This document shows positions 1 through 9,015 of a stretch of DNA of 64,000 bases, one piece after another. Positions within the stretch are counted from its first letter, which is position 1. Each line of letters opens with the position of its first letter. The notes beneath the pieces are model-generated. The model was given only the letters and a program-made list of their open reading frames with translations, was not told where the DNA came from and searched no databases. The translations under genes and the position numbers were made by a program. Source of the stretch: Aquicoccus porphyridii (GTDB lineage: Bacteria; Pseudomonadota; Alphaproteobacteria; Rhodobacterales; Rhodobacteraceae). Location of the stretch: assembly GCF_008369105.1 (NCBI RefSeq), contig NZ_VINQ01000003.1, positions 85,001 through 149,000 of the forward strand. Reading direction: 5' to 3'.

Positions 1-36
1 AAAGCGTCGGCATTTGTTTCGCGCAAGCGCAACAAA

Positions 37-1539
37 TCAATGCCCGCGCGCACCACTCTTCACCTCCTGATCGGGAAACAACCTGCTCATCGGCACCGAC
101 TGCCCGTCCGGCTGCACGATCCGCACATGCTGGCGACGCATCTGGCGCGGCTCCATCACCCCCACCGAATGGGCGATGGTTTCGACCTCGTCGATGATTC
201 CGCGGGCATAATGCGCAACCCTCTGGTCCTTTTCCTCGACCACCAGCCCGCGTTGCAGGCGCGGGTCATGGGTGGTGATCCCCGTGGGACAGGTGTTGCG
301 GTTGCACTTCAATGCCTGGATACAGCCCAGCGAAAACATGAAGCCCCGCGCCGATGTCACGAAATCCGCCCCCGCACAGATCGCCCAGGCCACATCCCCC
401 GGCACCATGAGCTTGCCGCTCGCGATGATCCTGATCCGCTCTTTCAGCCCGTGCCGGTCGCGCAGATCCACCATTCGCGGCAGCGCCTCGCGAATCGACA
501 TGCCCACCAGATCCATCAGCGGCATCGGCGACGCGCCCGTGCCGCCCTCGCCCCCGTCCACGGTAATGAAATCGGGCGCATGCTCGACCCCACGCCGCAA
601 CACCTCTTCAAAAAGCGCCTCCCAAGGATCGCCTGCCCCCAACACCGCCTTGATCCCCACCGGCTTGCCGGTCAGCGTGCGGATATGCCCGATCAGGTCG
701 AGCAGATCGCCCCAATCCTCGATCCCCTCATGCCGGTTGGGCGAAATCGACGGCTTGCCCGCCTCGATCCCGCGAATGGTCGCAATCTCCTCGCTCACCT
801 TCTCGCCGGGCAGAATGCCCCCCTTGCCGGGCTTGGCCCCCTGCGCCAACTTCACCTCGAACATCCGCACACAGGGATTTTCCGCCACCGCACGCAGCTT
901 GTCGTCGTCAAGCCTGCCTTCGGCATTACGTACGCCATAGTTGGCGGTGCCGATCTGGAAAACGATGTCGCAACCGCCCTCTAGGTGAAAGGACGATAAC
1001 CCGCCCTCGCCCGTGTTCATCCAGATCCCCGCCCGCGCGGCCCCACGCGACAATGCCCGCACCGCGGGCCGCGACAGCGCGCCAAAGCTCATTCCCGAGA
1101 TGTTGAATATCGACGGCGCACGATAGGGCAACGCCGCATGCGGACCGATCACCATCGGCCGGGTTGCGACATGCTCACCATCCAGCGGCGGAAAGGCCGC
1201 GTTCACGAAGATCGGCGTGCCTGAAACCGACAGGTTGCGGGTCGAGCCGAATGCGATCGTGTTGCCGATATTCTCCGACGCCCGCTCGACCCAGTCGCGC
1301 TGCGCCCGGTTGAACGGCAATTCCTCGCGGTCCATGGCAAAGAAATACTGCCGGAAGAACTCACCCAGCGTCGAGAACATCCCCCGGAACCGCCCGATCA
1401 CCGGATAATTGCGCCGGATCGCATCGCTGGTCTGCAAGCGGTCGATCACGAAAAACACCACGACCAGCGCCGCAGCCAACCCGAGCACCACGAGGAAAGC
1501 CAGCGCCAGAACGTTCAAGGCATTGACCGCAAAATCCAT
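37..1539 (-). CDS. FMN-binding glutamate synthase family protein (membrane-anchored)
   Basis: The protein resembles the FMN/3Fe-4S synthase domain of glutamate synthase (GltB central region) without the amidotransferase and GXGXG domains. A single hydrophobic segment near the N terminus (about residues 9-30) suggests a membrane anchor. The core has the glycine-rich barrel segments GEGGLSSFH and DGGEGGTGA, and near the C terminus the cysteine cluster CNRNTCPTG expected for the iron-sulfur site. Such stand-alone proteins are common and their substrate is not established, so glutamate synthesis should not be assumed. The open frame continues upstream to 1569 with ATGs at 1569 and 1554. I prefer 1539 because a purine-rich GAGAGAAT lies just before it, but this is not certain. 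It is divergent from the DUF302 gene. Confidence 0.85.
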   Translation of the reverse strand: MDFAVNALNVLALAFLVVLGLAAALVVVFFVIDRLQTSDAIRRNYPVIGRFRGMFSTLGEFFRQYFFAMDREELPFNRAQRDWVERASENIGNTIAFGSTRNLSVSGTPIFVNAAFPPLDGEHVATRPMVIGPHAALPYRAPSIFNISGMSFGALSRPAVRALSRGAARAGIWMNTGEGGLSSFHLEGGCDIVFQIGTANYGVRNAEGRLDDDKLRAVAENPCVRMFEVKLAQGAKPGKGGILPGEKVSEEIATIRGIEAGKPSISPNRHEGIEDWGDLLDLIGHIRTLTGKPVGIKAVLGAGDPWEALFEEVLRRGVEHAPDFITVDGGEGGTGASPMPLMDLVGMSIREALPRMVDLRDRHGLKERIRIIASGKLMVPGDVAWAICAGADFVTSARGFMFSLGCIQALKCNRNTCPTGITTHDPRLQRGLVVEEKDQRVAHYARGIIDEVETIAHSVGVMEPRQMRRQHVRIVQPDGQSVPMSRLFPDQEVKSGARGH

Positions 1540-1654
1540 TTCATATTCTCTCATATTGATATGTGTCATGTGCCGCCGGACGGCTTCGGTCTACATTGCG
1601 GTGGTTGCCATGGCGGGGCAACCCTGCCCCGCTTCACACTCCAGGGAGGATGTC

Positions 1655-2098
1655 ATGAAGAGATTTCTCGCCGCCGCGGCCACCGTCGCCTGCCTTGCCA
1701 CCCCGACCCTCGCCGCCGATGGTGTCGTCACCTACGAAACCGACGACAGCTTTGATGACGTGGTATTCGGCCTCGAAAACGCGATCATCGACGCGGGCCT
1801 TGTCATCGACGCGGTCAGCCACGTGGGCGACATGCTCGAACGCACCAAGGGCGATGTCGGTTCGACCGTCACGATTTTTGAGAAGGCCGATGTCTATTCC
1901 TTCTGCTCGGCCGCCGTGTCACGCAAGGTGATGGAGGCCGACCCGATGAACATCGTCTTCTGCCCCTATGGCATCTTCGTGGCCCAACAGCCCGACCAAC
2001 AGGTCATGATCGGCTACCGCGAGTTCCCCGAAGGCCCGATGCAGGAGGTGCAGACCATGCTCGACACCATCACCCGCGCCGCCATCGGCCTCGACTGA
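1655..2098 (+). CDS. DUF302 domain protein with signal peptide
   Basis: This is a 147-residue protein. It begins with a short basic stretch and a hydrophobic core ending in TPTLAADG, a typical Sec signal peptide cleaved near residue 20. The remainder (VTYETDDSFDDVVFGLENAI...) matches the DUF302 fold, found in small periplasmic or cytosolic proteins of unknown function. The start is set by the sequence GGAGGA at 1645-1650, four bases before the ATG; the open frame extends upstream without another good site. It is monocistronic as far as can be seen: its neighbours on both sides are on the other strand. No catalytic role can be assigned. Confidence 0.8.
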   Translation: MKRFLAAAATVACLATPTLAADGVVTYETDDSFDDVVFGLENAIIDAGLVIDAVSHVGDMLERTKGDVGSTVTIFEKADVYSFCSAAVSRKVMEADPMNIVFCPYGIFVAQQPDQQVMIGYREFPEGPMQEVQTMLDTITRAAIGLD

Positions 2099-2302
2099 CC
2101 CCAACCCCGCGCAAACAACGGCCGGGCGCACCCACTGCAGCACGCCCGGCGGTTGGTTATGCTGGCCTGAGAGATATGGGTTCTCGTTCGATCATCATTC
2201 CAGGTGCTGCTTCATGTCAGGCCAAGATCACGGGACCGGCGGCCGTGCGCACCGGAGCGGACCTTTAAGACCAGACCAACCCTTGCTGCCTCGTGCTTTC
2301 AA

Positions 2303-2989
2303 TCAGCCCGGAAAAGGAAAAAGCCGTGTGAACTCCGCGTCGCCGCCGGGAGAGAACAAGACGGCCCTGCTCTTCTGATCCCGCCTGGCCCACGACAGCG
2401 CCTCGAATCGGCTTAGAAAAGCGCGGCCGAGACTGCCAGCCAAATGGGGACGGCGCTCGCTCCAGTCCAGGCACTCGCGACACAAGGGCGCCTTCTTTCT
2501 GACCAAGGCGTCAAGGTCGATCCCGAAACTGGTTACGAACGCCGCGCCTTGGTCTGTCAGGGTGACAATCTCACCTTTAAGGGCAACATATCCTTGCGCC
2601 ATCAGGCTGTCATATAGGCGCGTGCCCATGTCGCCCGCCAGATGGTTATAACAAACCCGCGCCTTGCGCAGCTTTTCGTCTTTTGGACCTGTGCGTTTGC
2701 GCAAATGACCCGCCCCGGCGGCGAGACCCATTAACCCCTCAAGCACATGCGCCACATCGTCGGTCGCAAGCGCGAAATACTTGTGCCGCCCTTGTTTGCG
2801 GTGCCGCAGCAATCCACCATCGTCCATCCTCGACAGATGCGAACTTGCCGTCTGGATCGTTACGCCGGCCTCTTCCGCCAACTCGCTGACGGTCAATGCC
2901 TTGCCGCTCATCAACGCGGTAAGCATGTTGGCCCGGGCCGGGTCTCCGATCAGCGCGGCGATATATGCGATATCGGGTCCTTCTTTCAT
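2303..2989 (-). CDS. ArsR-type winged-helix transcriptional regulator
   Basis: The N-terminal 90 residues are a winged helix-turn-helix of the ArsR type (DPARANMLTALMSGKALTV, then a recognition helix around TIQTASSHLSRM and a basic wing RHRKQGRHKYF). The protein is 228 residues, roughly twice the minimal ArsR length. The extra C-terminal half contains CRECLDW, a possible metal or redox-sensing cysteine pair, but no classical metal site can be claimed. The ATG at 2989 follows from the start of homology; an in-frame ATG at 3043 exists but would run through an inverted repeat. It is divergent from a NIPSNAP/ABM gene pair, which it plausibly represses together with itself. Confidence 0.85.
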   Translation of the reverse strand: MKEGPDIAYIAALIGDPARANMLTALMSGKALTVSELAEEAGVTIQTASSHLSRMDDGGLLRHRKQGRHKYFALATDDVAHVLEGLMGLAAGAGHLRKRTGPKDEKLRKARVCYNHLAGDMGTRLYDSLMAQGYVALKGEIVTLTDQGAAFVTSFGIDLDALVRKKAPLCRECLDWSERRPHLAGSLGRAFLSRFEALSWARRDQKSRAVLFSPGGDAEFTRLFPFPG

Positions 2990-2991
2990 GG

Positions 2992-3007
2992 TTCGACCGT
3001 AGTCGAA
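2992..3007. promoter_or_regulatory. Inverted repeat, candidate ArsR operator
   Basis: TTCGAC-CGTA-GTCGAA forms perfect 6-bp arms with a 4-bp spacer. It lies two bases upstream of the ArsR-type start codon and about 60 bp before the divergent NIPSNAP gene. The position is right for autoregulation and control of the neighbouring pair. Function is inferred. Confidence 0.5.
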
Positions 3008-3066
3008 ACATGCATGCCCAGCAAGGCTGTACGTTGCAGGCACGATCCCTTGTTGAGGAACCCCTT

Positions 3067-3396
3067 ATGTTGACCTGTATCATCCGCTACCACATCGACC
3101 CCACCAAACGCACCCAGTTCGAAGAGTACGCTCGCAACTGGGGGCAGGCCATCCCGCGCTGCGGGGCCGACCTGATCGGCTACTTCGCACCCCACGAGGG
3201 GTCCAGCACTCTCGCCTATGGCATCTACAATGTGGCGAGCTTGGCCGACTACGAAACCTACCGCGCGCGGCTGGCGGCCGATCCGCTTGGGCGCGTGAAC
3301 TATGAATTCGCCCAGAAAGAGAAGTTTCTACTGCGCGAGGACAGGACATTCCTGAAACTGGTATCCGCACCCCATGGCCCGGGTCGTTCCGCATGA
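3067..3396 (+). CDS. NIPSNAP family protein
   Basis: This 109-residue protein starts MLTCIIRYHIDPTKRTQFEE and has the ferredoxin-like alpha/beta pattern of the NIPSNAP family, in which small dimeric proteins resemble ABM monooxygenases. The biochemical role of bacterial members is largely unknown. The ATG at 3067 is preceded by GAGGA at about 3056-3060. The stop overlaps the next gene by four bases (ATGA), so the two are probably translationally coupled. The pair sits divergently beside an ArsR-type regulator, a common arrangement for small stress- or metabolite-responsive operons. Confidence 0.85.
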   Translation: MLTCIIRYHIDPTKRTQFEEYARNWGQAIPRCGADLIGYFAPHEGSSTLAYGIYNVASLADYETYRARLAADPLGRVNYEFAQKEKFLLREDRTFLKLVSAPHGPGRSA

Positions 3397-3740
3397 TAGC
3401 CGTCATCTTTGAAGTACAACCCGCCGAAGGTCGCAAGAACGACTACCTCGACATTGCGGCCACCCTGCGCCCGATGCTCGACCGGGTCGAGGGATTCATT
3501 TCGGTCGAGCGGTTCCAGAGCCTGACCGATCCGAGCAAGATTCTGTCCCTGTCATTTTTCGAGGACGAGTCCGCGATCGAGCGCTGGCGCAACCTGACCG
3601 CCCACCGCGGTGCGCAGGCAAAAGGAAGAAGCGATGTCTTCGCTGACTATCGTCTCCGAATCGCCCATGTCGTTCGTGACTACGGGATGTTTGAACGCGC
3701 CCAAGCCCCGGTGGACAGCAAGAAGGCACACGAGCAGTGA
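3393..3740 (+). CDS. Antibiotic biosynthesis monooxygenase (ABM) domain protein
   Basis: A 115-residue protein of the dimeric alpha/beta-barrel ABM family. The opening strand MIAVIFEVQPAEGR, the central FISVERFQSL and the SFFEDESAIERWR helix are all typical. Family members include quinol monooxygenases and haem-degrading enzymes, but many are uncharacterised and the substrate here cannot be deduced. Its start overlaps the NIPSNAP stop by four bases. Two adjacent ferredoxin-like-fold proteins suggest a hetero- or sister pair acting on the same small molecule under the neighbouring ArsR regulator. Confidence 0.85.
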   Translation: MIAVIFEVQPAEGRKNDYLDIAATLRPMLDRVEGFISVERFQSLTDPSKILSLSFFEDESAIERWRNLTAHRGAQAKGRSDVFADYRLRIAHVVRDYGMFERAQAPVDSKKAHEQ

Positions 3741-3854
3741 CCGCTTTGGCCTCAACGCCCCCCGGCGAGGCACCTGCAATATGCATGTGGCCTTTCCTTT
3801 TGCCCGGCCCCCACCTATCTCTTGGAGTGACACGCAAATCAACGGAGAACCCGC

Positions 3855-4199
3855 ATGTTCAAAGGTCTCGGCTCCATGGGCGACATGGCAAAGATGATGA
3901 AAGCCGCGCAGGAAATGAAAACCCGCATGGAGAACCTGCAAGAGGAAATGCACCGGATGACCGTCACCGGGGAATCCGGCGCCGGCCTCGTCAAGGCCAC
4001 CTGCACCGCCAAGGGCGAACTCAAGACCCTCGACATCGACCCCTCGATCTTCGCACCTACGGAAAAGGAAGTGGTCGAAGACCTGATCCTCGCCGCCATC
4101 AAGGACGCGCAACAGAAAGCCTCGGACAAGGCGCAAGAGGAAATGTCGAAGATCACCCAGGAACTCGGCCTGCCCGCCGACATGAAACTGCCCTTCTGA
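3855..4199 (+). CDS. YbaB/EbfC family nucleoid-associated protein
   Basis: A 114-residue protein with the YbaB signature: a long N-terminal helix (MAKMMKAAQEMKTRMENLQEEM) followed by the strands VTGESGAGLVKAT and GELKTLDIDPS, then a C-terminal helix. YbaB proteins form dimers that bind DNA, and the gene is normally paired with recR, as here. The gene usually follows dnaX in this group; no dnaX is present immediately upstream. GGAG lies eight bases before the ATG. Confidence 0.92.
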   Translation: MFKGLGSMGDMAKMMKAAQEMKTRMENLQEEMHRMTVTGESGAGLVKATCTAKGELKTLDIDPSIFAPTEKEVVEDLILAAIKDAQQKASDKAQEEMSKITQELGLPADMKLPF

Positions 4200-4200
4200 T

Positions 4201-4247
4201 CTTCATCTGACCCAAAATACCTCGGGGGTGCGGGGGCTGGCCCCCGC
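4201..4247 (-). repeat. Dispersed GTATTT/CAAGATGAA intergenic element, copy a, with hairpin
   Basis: Read on the minus strand it gives GAGGTATTTTGGGTCAGATG at about 4204-4223. It is attached to a strong hairpin, GCGGGGG (4230-4236) CTGG CCCCCGC (4241-4247). It lies between ybaB and recR. It belongs to a family with six other copies in the window (see findings). Confidence 0.55.
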
Positions 4248-4279
4248 TTCCGCCCGGATCAAAGGCCTGACGCCCGACC

Positions 4280-4873
4280 ATGAGCTCAACCCGCGACATC
4301 GACGCCCTGATCGAGATGATGGCGAAACTGCCCGGCCTCGGCCCGCGCTCGGCCCGGCGCGCGGTGCTGCACCTCATCCGCAAGCGCGCGCTTTTGCTCT
4401 CGCCGCTGGCCGATCTCATGCAGGAGGTCGCCGCGACCGCCCGCGAATGCATCAATTGCGGCAATATCGGCACGTCAGACATCTGCGACATCTGCGCCGC
4501 GGAAAAACGCGCCAATGGCGAGCTGTGCGTGGTCGAGGACGTGGCCGATCTCTGGGCGATGGAACGCGCGGGCGGGTTCAAGGGGCGCTATCACGTGCTG
4601 GGCGGCACGCTCTCGGCCCTCGATGCCATCGGCCCCGAGGATTTGCGCATCCCCAAGCTGATCGACCGCGTCTCATCCGAGGGCATCACCGAGGTGATCC
4701 TCGCGCTCAACGCCACCGTAGATGGCCAGACCACCGCCCATTACATCGCCGATCAACTCGAAAACCGGGTGCGCCTCACCTCACTGGCCCAGGGCGTGCC
4801 CATCGGCGGCGAGCTTGATTATCTCGATGACGGCACGATTTCCGCCGCCCTCAAGGCCCGCAAGGACATCTGA
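4280..4873 (+). CDS. recR: Recombination mediator RecR
   Basis: The 197-residue protein has the full RecR layout. An N-terminal helix-hairpin-helix ([11 protein letters not shown]) is followed by a four-cysteine zinc finger (C57, C60, C69, C72; [16 protein letters not shown]), a Toprim domain starting [15 protein letters not shown], and a C-terminal segment containing [11 protein letters not shown]. RecR works with RecF and RecO to load RecA at gapped DNA. Length matches the family. It follows ybaB, the usual partner, and ends 69 bp before the convergent RTX gene. Confidence 0.95.
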   Translation: MSSTRDIDALIEMMAKLPGLGPRSARRAVLHLIRKRALLLSPLADLMQEVAATARECINCGNIGTSDICDICAAEKRANGELCVVEDVADLWAMERAGGFKGRYHVLGGTLSALDAIGPEDLRIPKLIDRVSSEGITEVILALNATVDGQTTAHYIADQLENRVRLTSLAQGVPIGGELDYLDDGTISAALKARKDI

Positions 4874-4942
4874 CCCCCCGCACCGAAAAAGCCCCGGCGC
4901 CGTTTCCGCCACCCGGCACCTCCGGCCGACCCGTGGCAGGGA

Positions 4943-7900
4943 TCAGCCCAGCCCGAGCAAGCGGCTTTCATGCGCGCGCAGGCACATCCGCGCGGTCTCT
5001 CCGAAATTGCCCGTCGAACTGCGCAATTCGGGAAAGATCGTGAACAATTCCTCCCGCGCCGCCTCATCGACGGCTTCCAGCCCGATATCGCCGGGAAAGA
5101 AGCTCTCGCTCGGCGCACCCTCGGCATAGACGATCTCGTGCCGGTCAAACAGGACATGCACATAGCTCACCACGCCCCCCGACATCCGACGCACCGACCC
5201 GCCGTTGACCAGGTGCTTGGCACTGGCCAGAACCTCGCTTTCGCCGAACATGAGGTTCGCCTTGGCACCCCGGATCAGCATCCGGTGCTGCGGCGACACC
5301 ACGAGCGGCCGCTTGTTGGCCACGACCCCGGCCTCGAACCGGATCGGCGCAAGACTGCCAAGCGCCGGAACCGTGCGGCGCCCGATCCAGCGCAGCGGCT
5401 GAAACCCGTGATCCCGGGTCAGCACCATCTCCCCGGGGTGCAGATCCTGCACCGGGCAAAGGCCCCGCGCGGTGGCGATCCTTGTGCCCGCGGTAAAGCA
5501 GATGATGACATTCTCGATCTCGCTGAACTTGACGAGCGTGCCATCCGCCAGAACCGCGTTCCCGCTCAACCCGCCATCCATATCGGAATCGGGATCGGCA
5601 TAGGTGACGTCATCCCAATGGGTCAGCCCCTGGAAATCGAGCGTATCGCCATCTGTCTCGTCACCTTCGCCACCGATAATGGTTATGGGCGCTTCGCCCG
5701 GTTCACCCAGATCGGTGACGAGGAACAACTCGTCGCCGTCGCCGCCATCGGCCACATCACCCTTGGCCACCTCGATCGTATCGTTGCCCGCACCGCCATC
5801 AAGCGTGTCACCCCCCTCGCCACCAAACAACCGATCATGACCGTCGCCACCGTAAACCGTGTCGGCCCCAAGCCCTGCGAACACGGTGTCATCACCTGCA
5901 CCCGCCTCGATCACATCGTCGTTCGAAGCGTCGGCGGCATCATTCGCATCCACACGGTCGCCTTCGGGATCACCCTCGTAATCCGCGTCGATCAGATCAT
6001 CGCCCGCCGTGCCCTCAACGATGTAGTTCCGGCCCGCATCCGGCACACCCATCGCAACCAACTGCGCCGGGCTGCTGACCGCCGAAACCGGCACGCCCGT
6101 AAGGGTCAGGCTCTCGCCAAAATGAGGGAAGTGCAGCACCGCATCGCCGCTGCCGTCGCCATTGGTGTCGGTAACGGTGACATTGGCCACGGTGACCGGA
6201 TTACCCTCGGCATCGGTCATGCCGGATACATCCAGCATATCGACACCGCTATAGGTGCCATCGCCGTTGTCTATCGGTGCCTCGAACCCCTCCACCCGGT
6301 CTGCGCCGCCAAAATTGGCGAGGGTCAGCGTGTCACGCCCACCGCCCAGCACGATATTCTCGATCCCGTCGAACCGCGCGGTTGACGTGCCATCGGTGAC
6401 TGTTCCGATCCCGGGGTTCACATGGCTCAGGTCGATCCTGAGATCGCTGGTCACCCGGCCCAGGTCGAGCGTGTCTCCGTTGACCTCGTCCTCGTTCTCG
6501 GCGTCGATCGTGTCATTGCCGAAACTGTCCTCGATGACGAACAGATCGTCGCCATAGCCACCCCAAAGGTAATCGTCGCCCTCGCCGCCCCAGATCTCGT
6601 CATCGCCGTAAGAGCCGCGAATCCAGTCATCCCCGGTGCCCCCGAAAACGGTATCGCTGCCCTCGTTGCCTTCAAGGTGATCGTGCCCGTCGCCGCCTTC
6701 GATCCAGTCATCGCCCAGCTCACCGAAAATCGAATCGTCGCCGCCCCCGCCGAACAGCGTGTCACCGCCCGCGTTGCCGAAAATGCTGTCATCCCCGGCC
6801 CCGCCCTGCACCACGTCATCGCCCGCCCCGGCGCGCACCGTGTCATGGCCCGCGCCCGCGTCGATCACGTCATCGTCCGACCCGTCGGCGGCGTCCCCCG
6901 CATCGACCATGTCACCGTCCGGATCGCCAGTGTAACCCGCGTCGATCAGATCGTCATCTGCCGTGCCCTCGACCACGTGATCCAGCGGTAGCGTGGCCAC
7001 CGTGTTGACCGTCATGAAGCCGATATCGGCATTGCCCGCACTGTCCACCACGCCATAGGTGAAACTCTGGCTGCCCAGCGTGCCGGTGCTCTGCACCGTC
7101 ACCGTCTGATCGGGGTTAAGCGTCACCTGCTCGCCCGTGGGCAGGGTCACGGTCTCGCCGACGCTCACCGGCTCGTTGTTGATATGGGTGATGGTCAGAC
7201 CGGGATCGCCGGATTCGCTGATATCATTGGCGAGGATGTCATAGGTGCGGATTGTGTCGGGCAGGATATTCACCGCGTCATCCTGCGCGATCATCACCGC
7301 CTGAACCGAATGGCCCATGATCAGCACGTTGGAATCATAGGCCGCGTCGCCCCCATCGGCGAGGCCGATCCTGATATCGTTCTCCTCGCCCCGGTTCACC
7401 GGCGCCTTGAGCGTCAGCGCAACGGTGAACCCGTCCATCTCGGTGTTGTAAAGGTCATCCGGCTCCGGGTTGTTGACATAGAGGTTCGGCGTCTCCACGT
7501 CGTTGATCGTGTCGATCAACACATTGCCCGATCCCACCGAAAGATCGAGCTTGCTGCCATTGACCCAGACGCCAAAGGCATCGTTCACCCCGCCATTGAC
7601 GTATTCGAGGTATTCCTCGGACGAAAAGACGAAACTCATCGTCAGGAAATCACCGTCGGGGATGAACACCGCCTCCATGATCACCGCGTCAAAGGTGCTC
7701 ACCCCGGCCACCGCGTTCATGTCGGCATCCCCGTCGATGCCGCCCGCCGTATTGGTGCCGGTCCCGGTCGAGACATTGGGATCGCCCGACTCCTGCGTGA
7801 CATCCATTGCATTGCCGGTCGACAGGATCACGCCACTGTCGCTGGGCGAAATCCCCTCCAGCGTCTCCAGCGCCCCGGTATAGATCCCCGACTGGACCGC

Positions 7901-8011
7901 GTCACCCGCCAGCGTCGATGACACCAGCGTCACGCCCGCGCCGAAAATCTCGTCAAAGAGATCGTCCGCCGACGCGCCGGTGTCGATCGAAAGCTGCGAT
8001 GCCGTTGCCAT
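4943..8011 (-). CDS. RTX repeat protein with choice-of-anchor-L-like, cadherin-like and Hint domains
   Basis: A 1022-residue acidic secreted protein. Residues 5-230 resemble the choice-of-anchor L domain (FSSEEYLEYVNGGVNDAFGV), and about 235-345 a cadherin-like/Ig-like repeat (DDAVNILPDTIRTYDILAND). Nonapeptide calcium-binding RTX repeats (GGxGxDxxx) occupy about 385-490 and 704-748. A C-terminal Hint domain begins at C838 (CFTAGTRIAT) and contains SPQHRMLI. There is no Sec signal, as expected for type I secretion. A module of about 45 residues starting VEGTA.DDLIDA is duplicated at about 346-392 and 661-707. Hint domains of this kind may autoprocess the C terminus; that is inferred from the family. 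No type I export genes are visible nearby. It is convergent with recR. Confidence 0.85.
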   Translation of the reverse strand: MATASQLSIDTGASADDLFDEIFGAGVTLVSSTLAGDAVQSGIYTGALETLEGISPSDSGVILSTGNAMDVTQESGDPNVSTGTGTNTAGGIDGDADMNAVAGVSTFDAVIMEAVFIPDGDFLTMSFVFSSEEYLEYVNGGVNDAFGVWVNGSKLDLSVGSGNVLIDTINDVETPNLYVNNPEPDDLYNTEMDGFTVALTLKAPVNRGEENDIRIGLADGGDAAYDSNVLIMGHSVQAVMIAQDDAVNILPDTIRTYDILANDISESGDPGLTITHINNEPVSVGETVTLPTGEQVTLNPDQTVTVQSTGTLGSQSFTYGVVDSAGNADIGFMTVNTVATLPLDHVVEGTADDDLIDAGYTGDPDGDMVDAGDAADGSDDDVIDAGAGHDTVRAGAGDDVVQGGAGDDSIFGNAGGDTLFGGGGDDSIFGELGDDWIEGGDGHDHLEGNEGSDTVFGGTGDDWIRGSYGDDEIWGGEGDDYLWGGYGDDLFVIEDSFGNDTIDAENEDEVNGDTLDLGRVTSDLRIDLSHVNPGIGTVTDGTSTARFDGIENIVLGGGRDTLTLANFGGADRVEGFEAPIDNGDGTYSGVDMLDVSGMTDAEGNPVTVANVTVTDTNGDGSGDAVLHFPHFGESLTLTGVPVSAVSSPAQLVAMGVPDAGRNYIVEGTAGDDLIDADYEGDPEGDRVDANDAADASNDDVIEAGAGDDTVFAGLGADTVYGGDGHDRLFGGEGGDTLDGGAGNDTIEVAKGDVADGGDGDELFLVTDLGEPGEAPITIIGGEGDETDGDTLDFQGLTHWDDVTYADPDSDMDGGLSGNAVLADGTLVKFSEIENVIICFTAGTRIATARGLCPVQDLHPGEMVLTRDHGFQPLRWIGRRTVPALGSLAPIRFEAGVVANKRPLVVSPQHRMLIRGAKANLMFGESEVLASAKHLVNGGSVRRMSGGVVSYVHVLFDRHEIVYAEGAPSESFFPGDIGLEAVDEAAREELFTIFPELRSSTGNFGETARMCLRAHESRLLGLG

Positions 8012-8214
8012 GCCTCGTTAACCCGTTCTTTCCCGAATCCCGAACCGCCCGCCAACCGCCCACATGGCGGATGCCCGGCCTGTTTCAGCTTCGGAAAAGA
8101 ACAGAAGGAACGGGCCATAGTTTGACCCCGGCATGGCCAAATTGTCCGCGTCATTCGGAAATGTGGCAAAATCGGGCCCGATCCCACCACTATCTCAGGC
8201 GCGACCCCGCCGGA

Positions 8215-9015
8215 TCACCCGCGCGGGGCGAGGGCCCGTGACAGCAGGATCGAAACCGCGAACAGGATCGCGGCGACACAAACGATGGTCGGCCCCGCCT
8301 GCGTATCGAGATGCCAGGCCGCCGCCAATCCGCCCAGCGCCGAGCTAACGCCCAACGCCACGGCCAGCACCGCCATGCCTTCGGGCGTGCGCGCAAACGG
8401 GCGCGCCGCCGCTGCCGGAATGATCAGAAGCGCGGTGATCAACAGCGCCCCCACCGCCTTGATCGCCACCGCGACCACCACCGCCAGCGCAAGGATCAAA
8501 AGTCGCTCCTCGCGCACCGGGCTCAGCCCCCCGGCAATCGCCAGCTCGGGGTTGAGCGTGGCGGTCAAAAGCGCCTGCCAGCGCCACAAAAGCCCAACCG
8601 CCACCACCGCGGCCCCCGCCCAGATCACCAGCAGATCGCCCCGCGACACGGCCAGGATATCACCGAAAAGATAGGCTTCGATATCGACCTGCGCCCCGGG
8701 CAGAAGCTCGACCGCAACAAGGCCGAATGCCAGCGCCGCATGCGCCATCACCCCAAGGCTCGTATCCATCGCATGCCCGCGCCCCGACAGGGCCGAGATC
8801 GACAGCGCCATGACCAACGCCACCACCAACACCCCGGCAAAGACCGAGATCTCGAATCCCAGCGCCAGCGCCACCCCCAAAAGCGCCGCATGCGCCGTGG
8901 CATCGCCGAAATAGGCCATCCGCCGCCACACCACGAAACAGCCCAGCAACGCCGCGGCAATCGCCACCCCCACGGCGCCCAGCGCCGCCCGCACCAGGAA
9001 ATCGTCAAGCATCAC
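8215..9015 (-). CDS. znuB: Zinc ABC transporter permease ZnuB
   Basis: A 266-residue, highly hydrophobic protein of the ABC-3 metal permease family. It opens with DDFLVRAALGAVGVAIAAALLGCFVVWRR and has the characteristic YFGDATAHAALLGVALAL. About seven or eight transmembrane stretches are visible. It forms the inner-membrane channel of the ZnuABC importer. The start overlaps znuC by four bases, giving a tightly coupled zur-znuC-znuB operon on the minus strand. Confidence 0.93.
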   Translation of the reverse strand: MMLDDFLVRAALGAVGVAIAAALLGCFVVWRRMAYFGDATAHAALLGVALALGFEISVFAGVLVVALVMALSISALSGRGHAMDTSLGVMAHAALAFGLVAVELLPGAQVDIEAYLFGDILAVSRGDLLVIWAGAAVVAVGLLWRWQALLTATLNPELAIAGGLSPVREERLLILALAVVVAVAIKAVGALLITALLIIPAAAARPFARTPEGMAVLAVALGVSSALGGLAAAWHLDTQAGPTIVCVAAILFAVSILLSRALAPRG

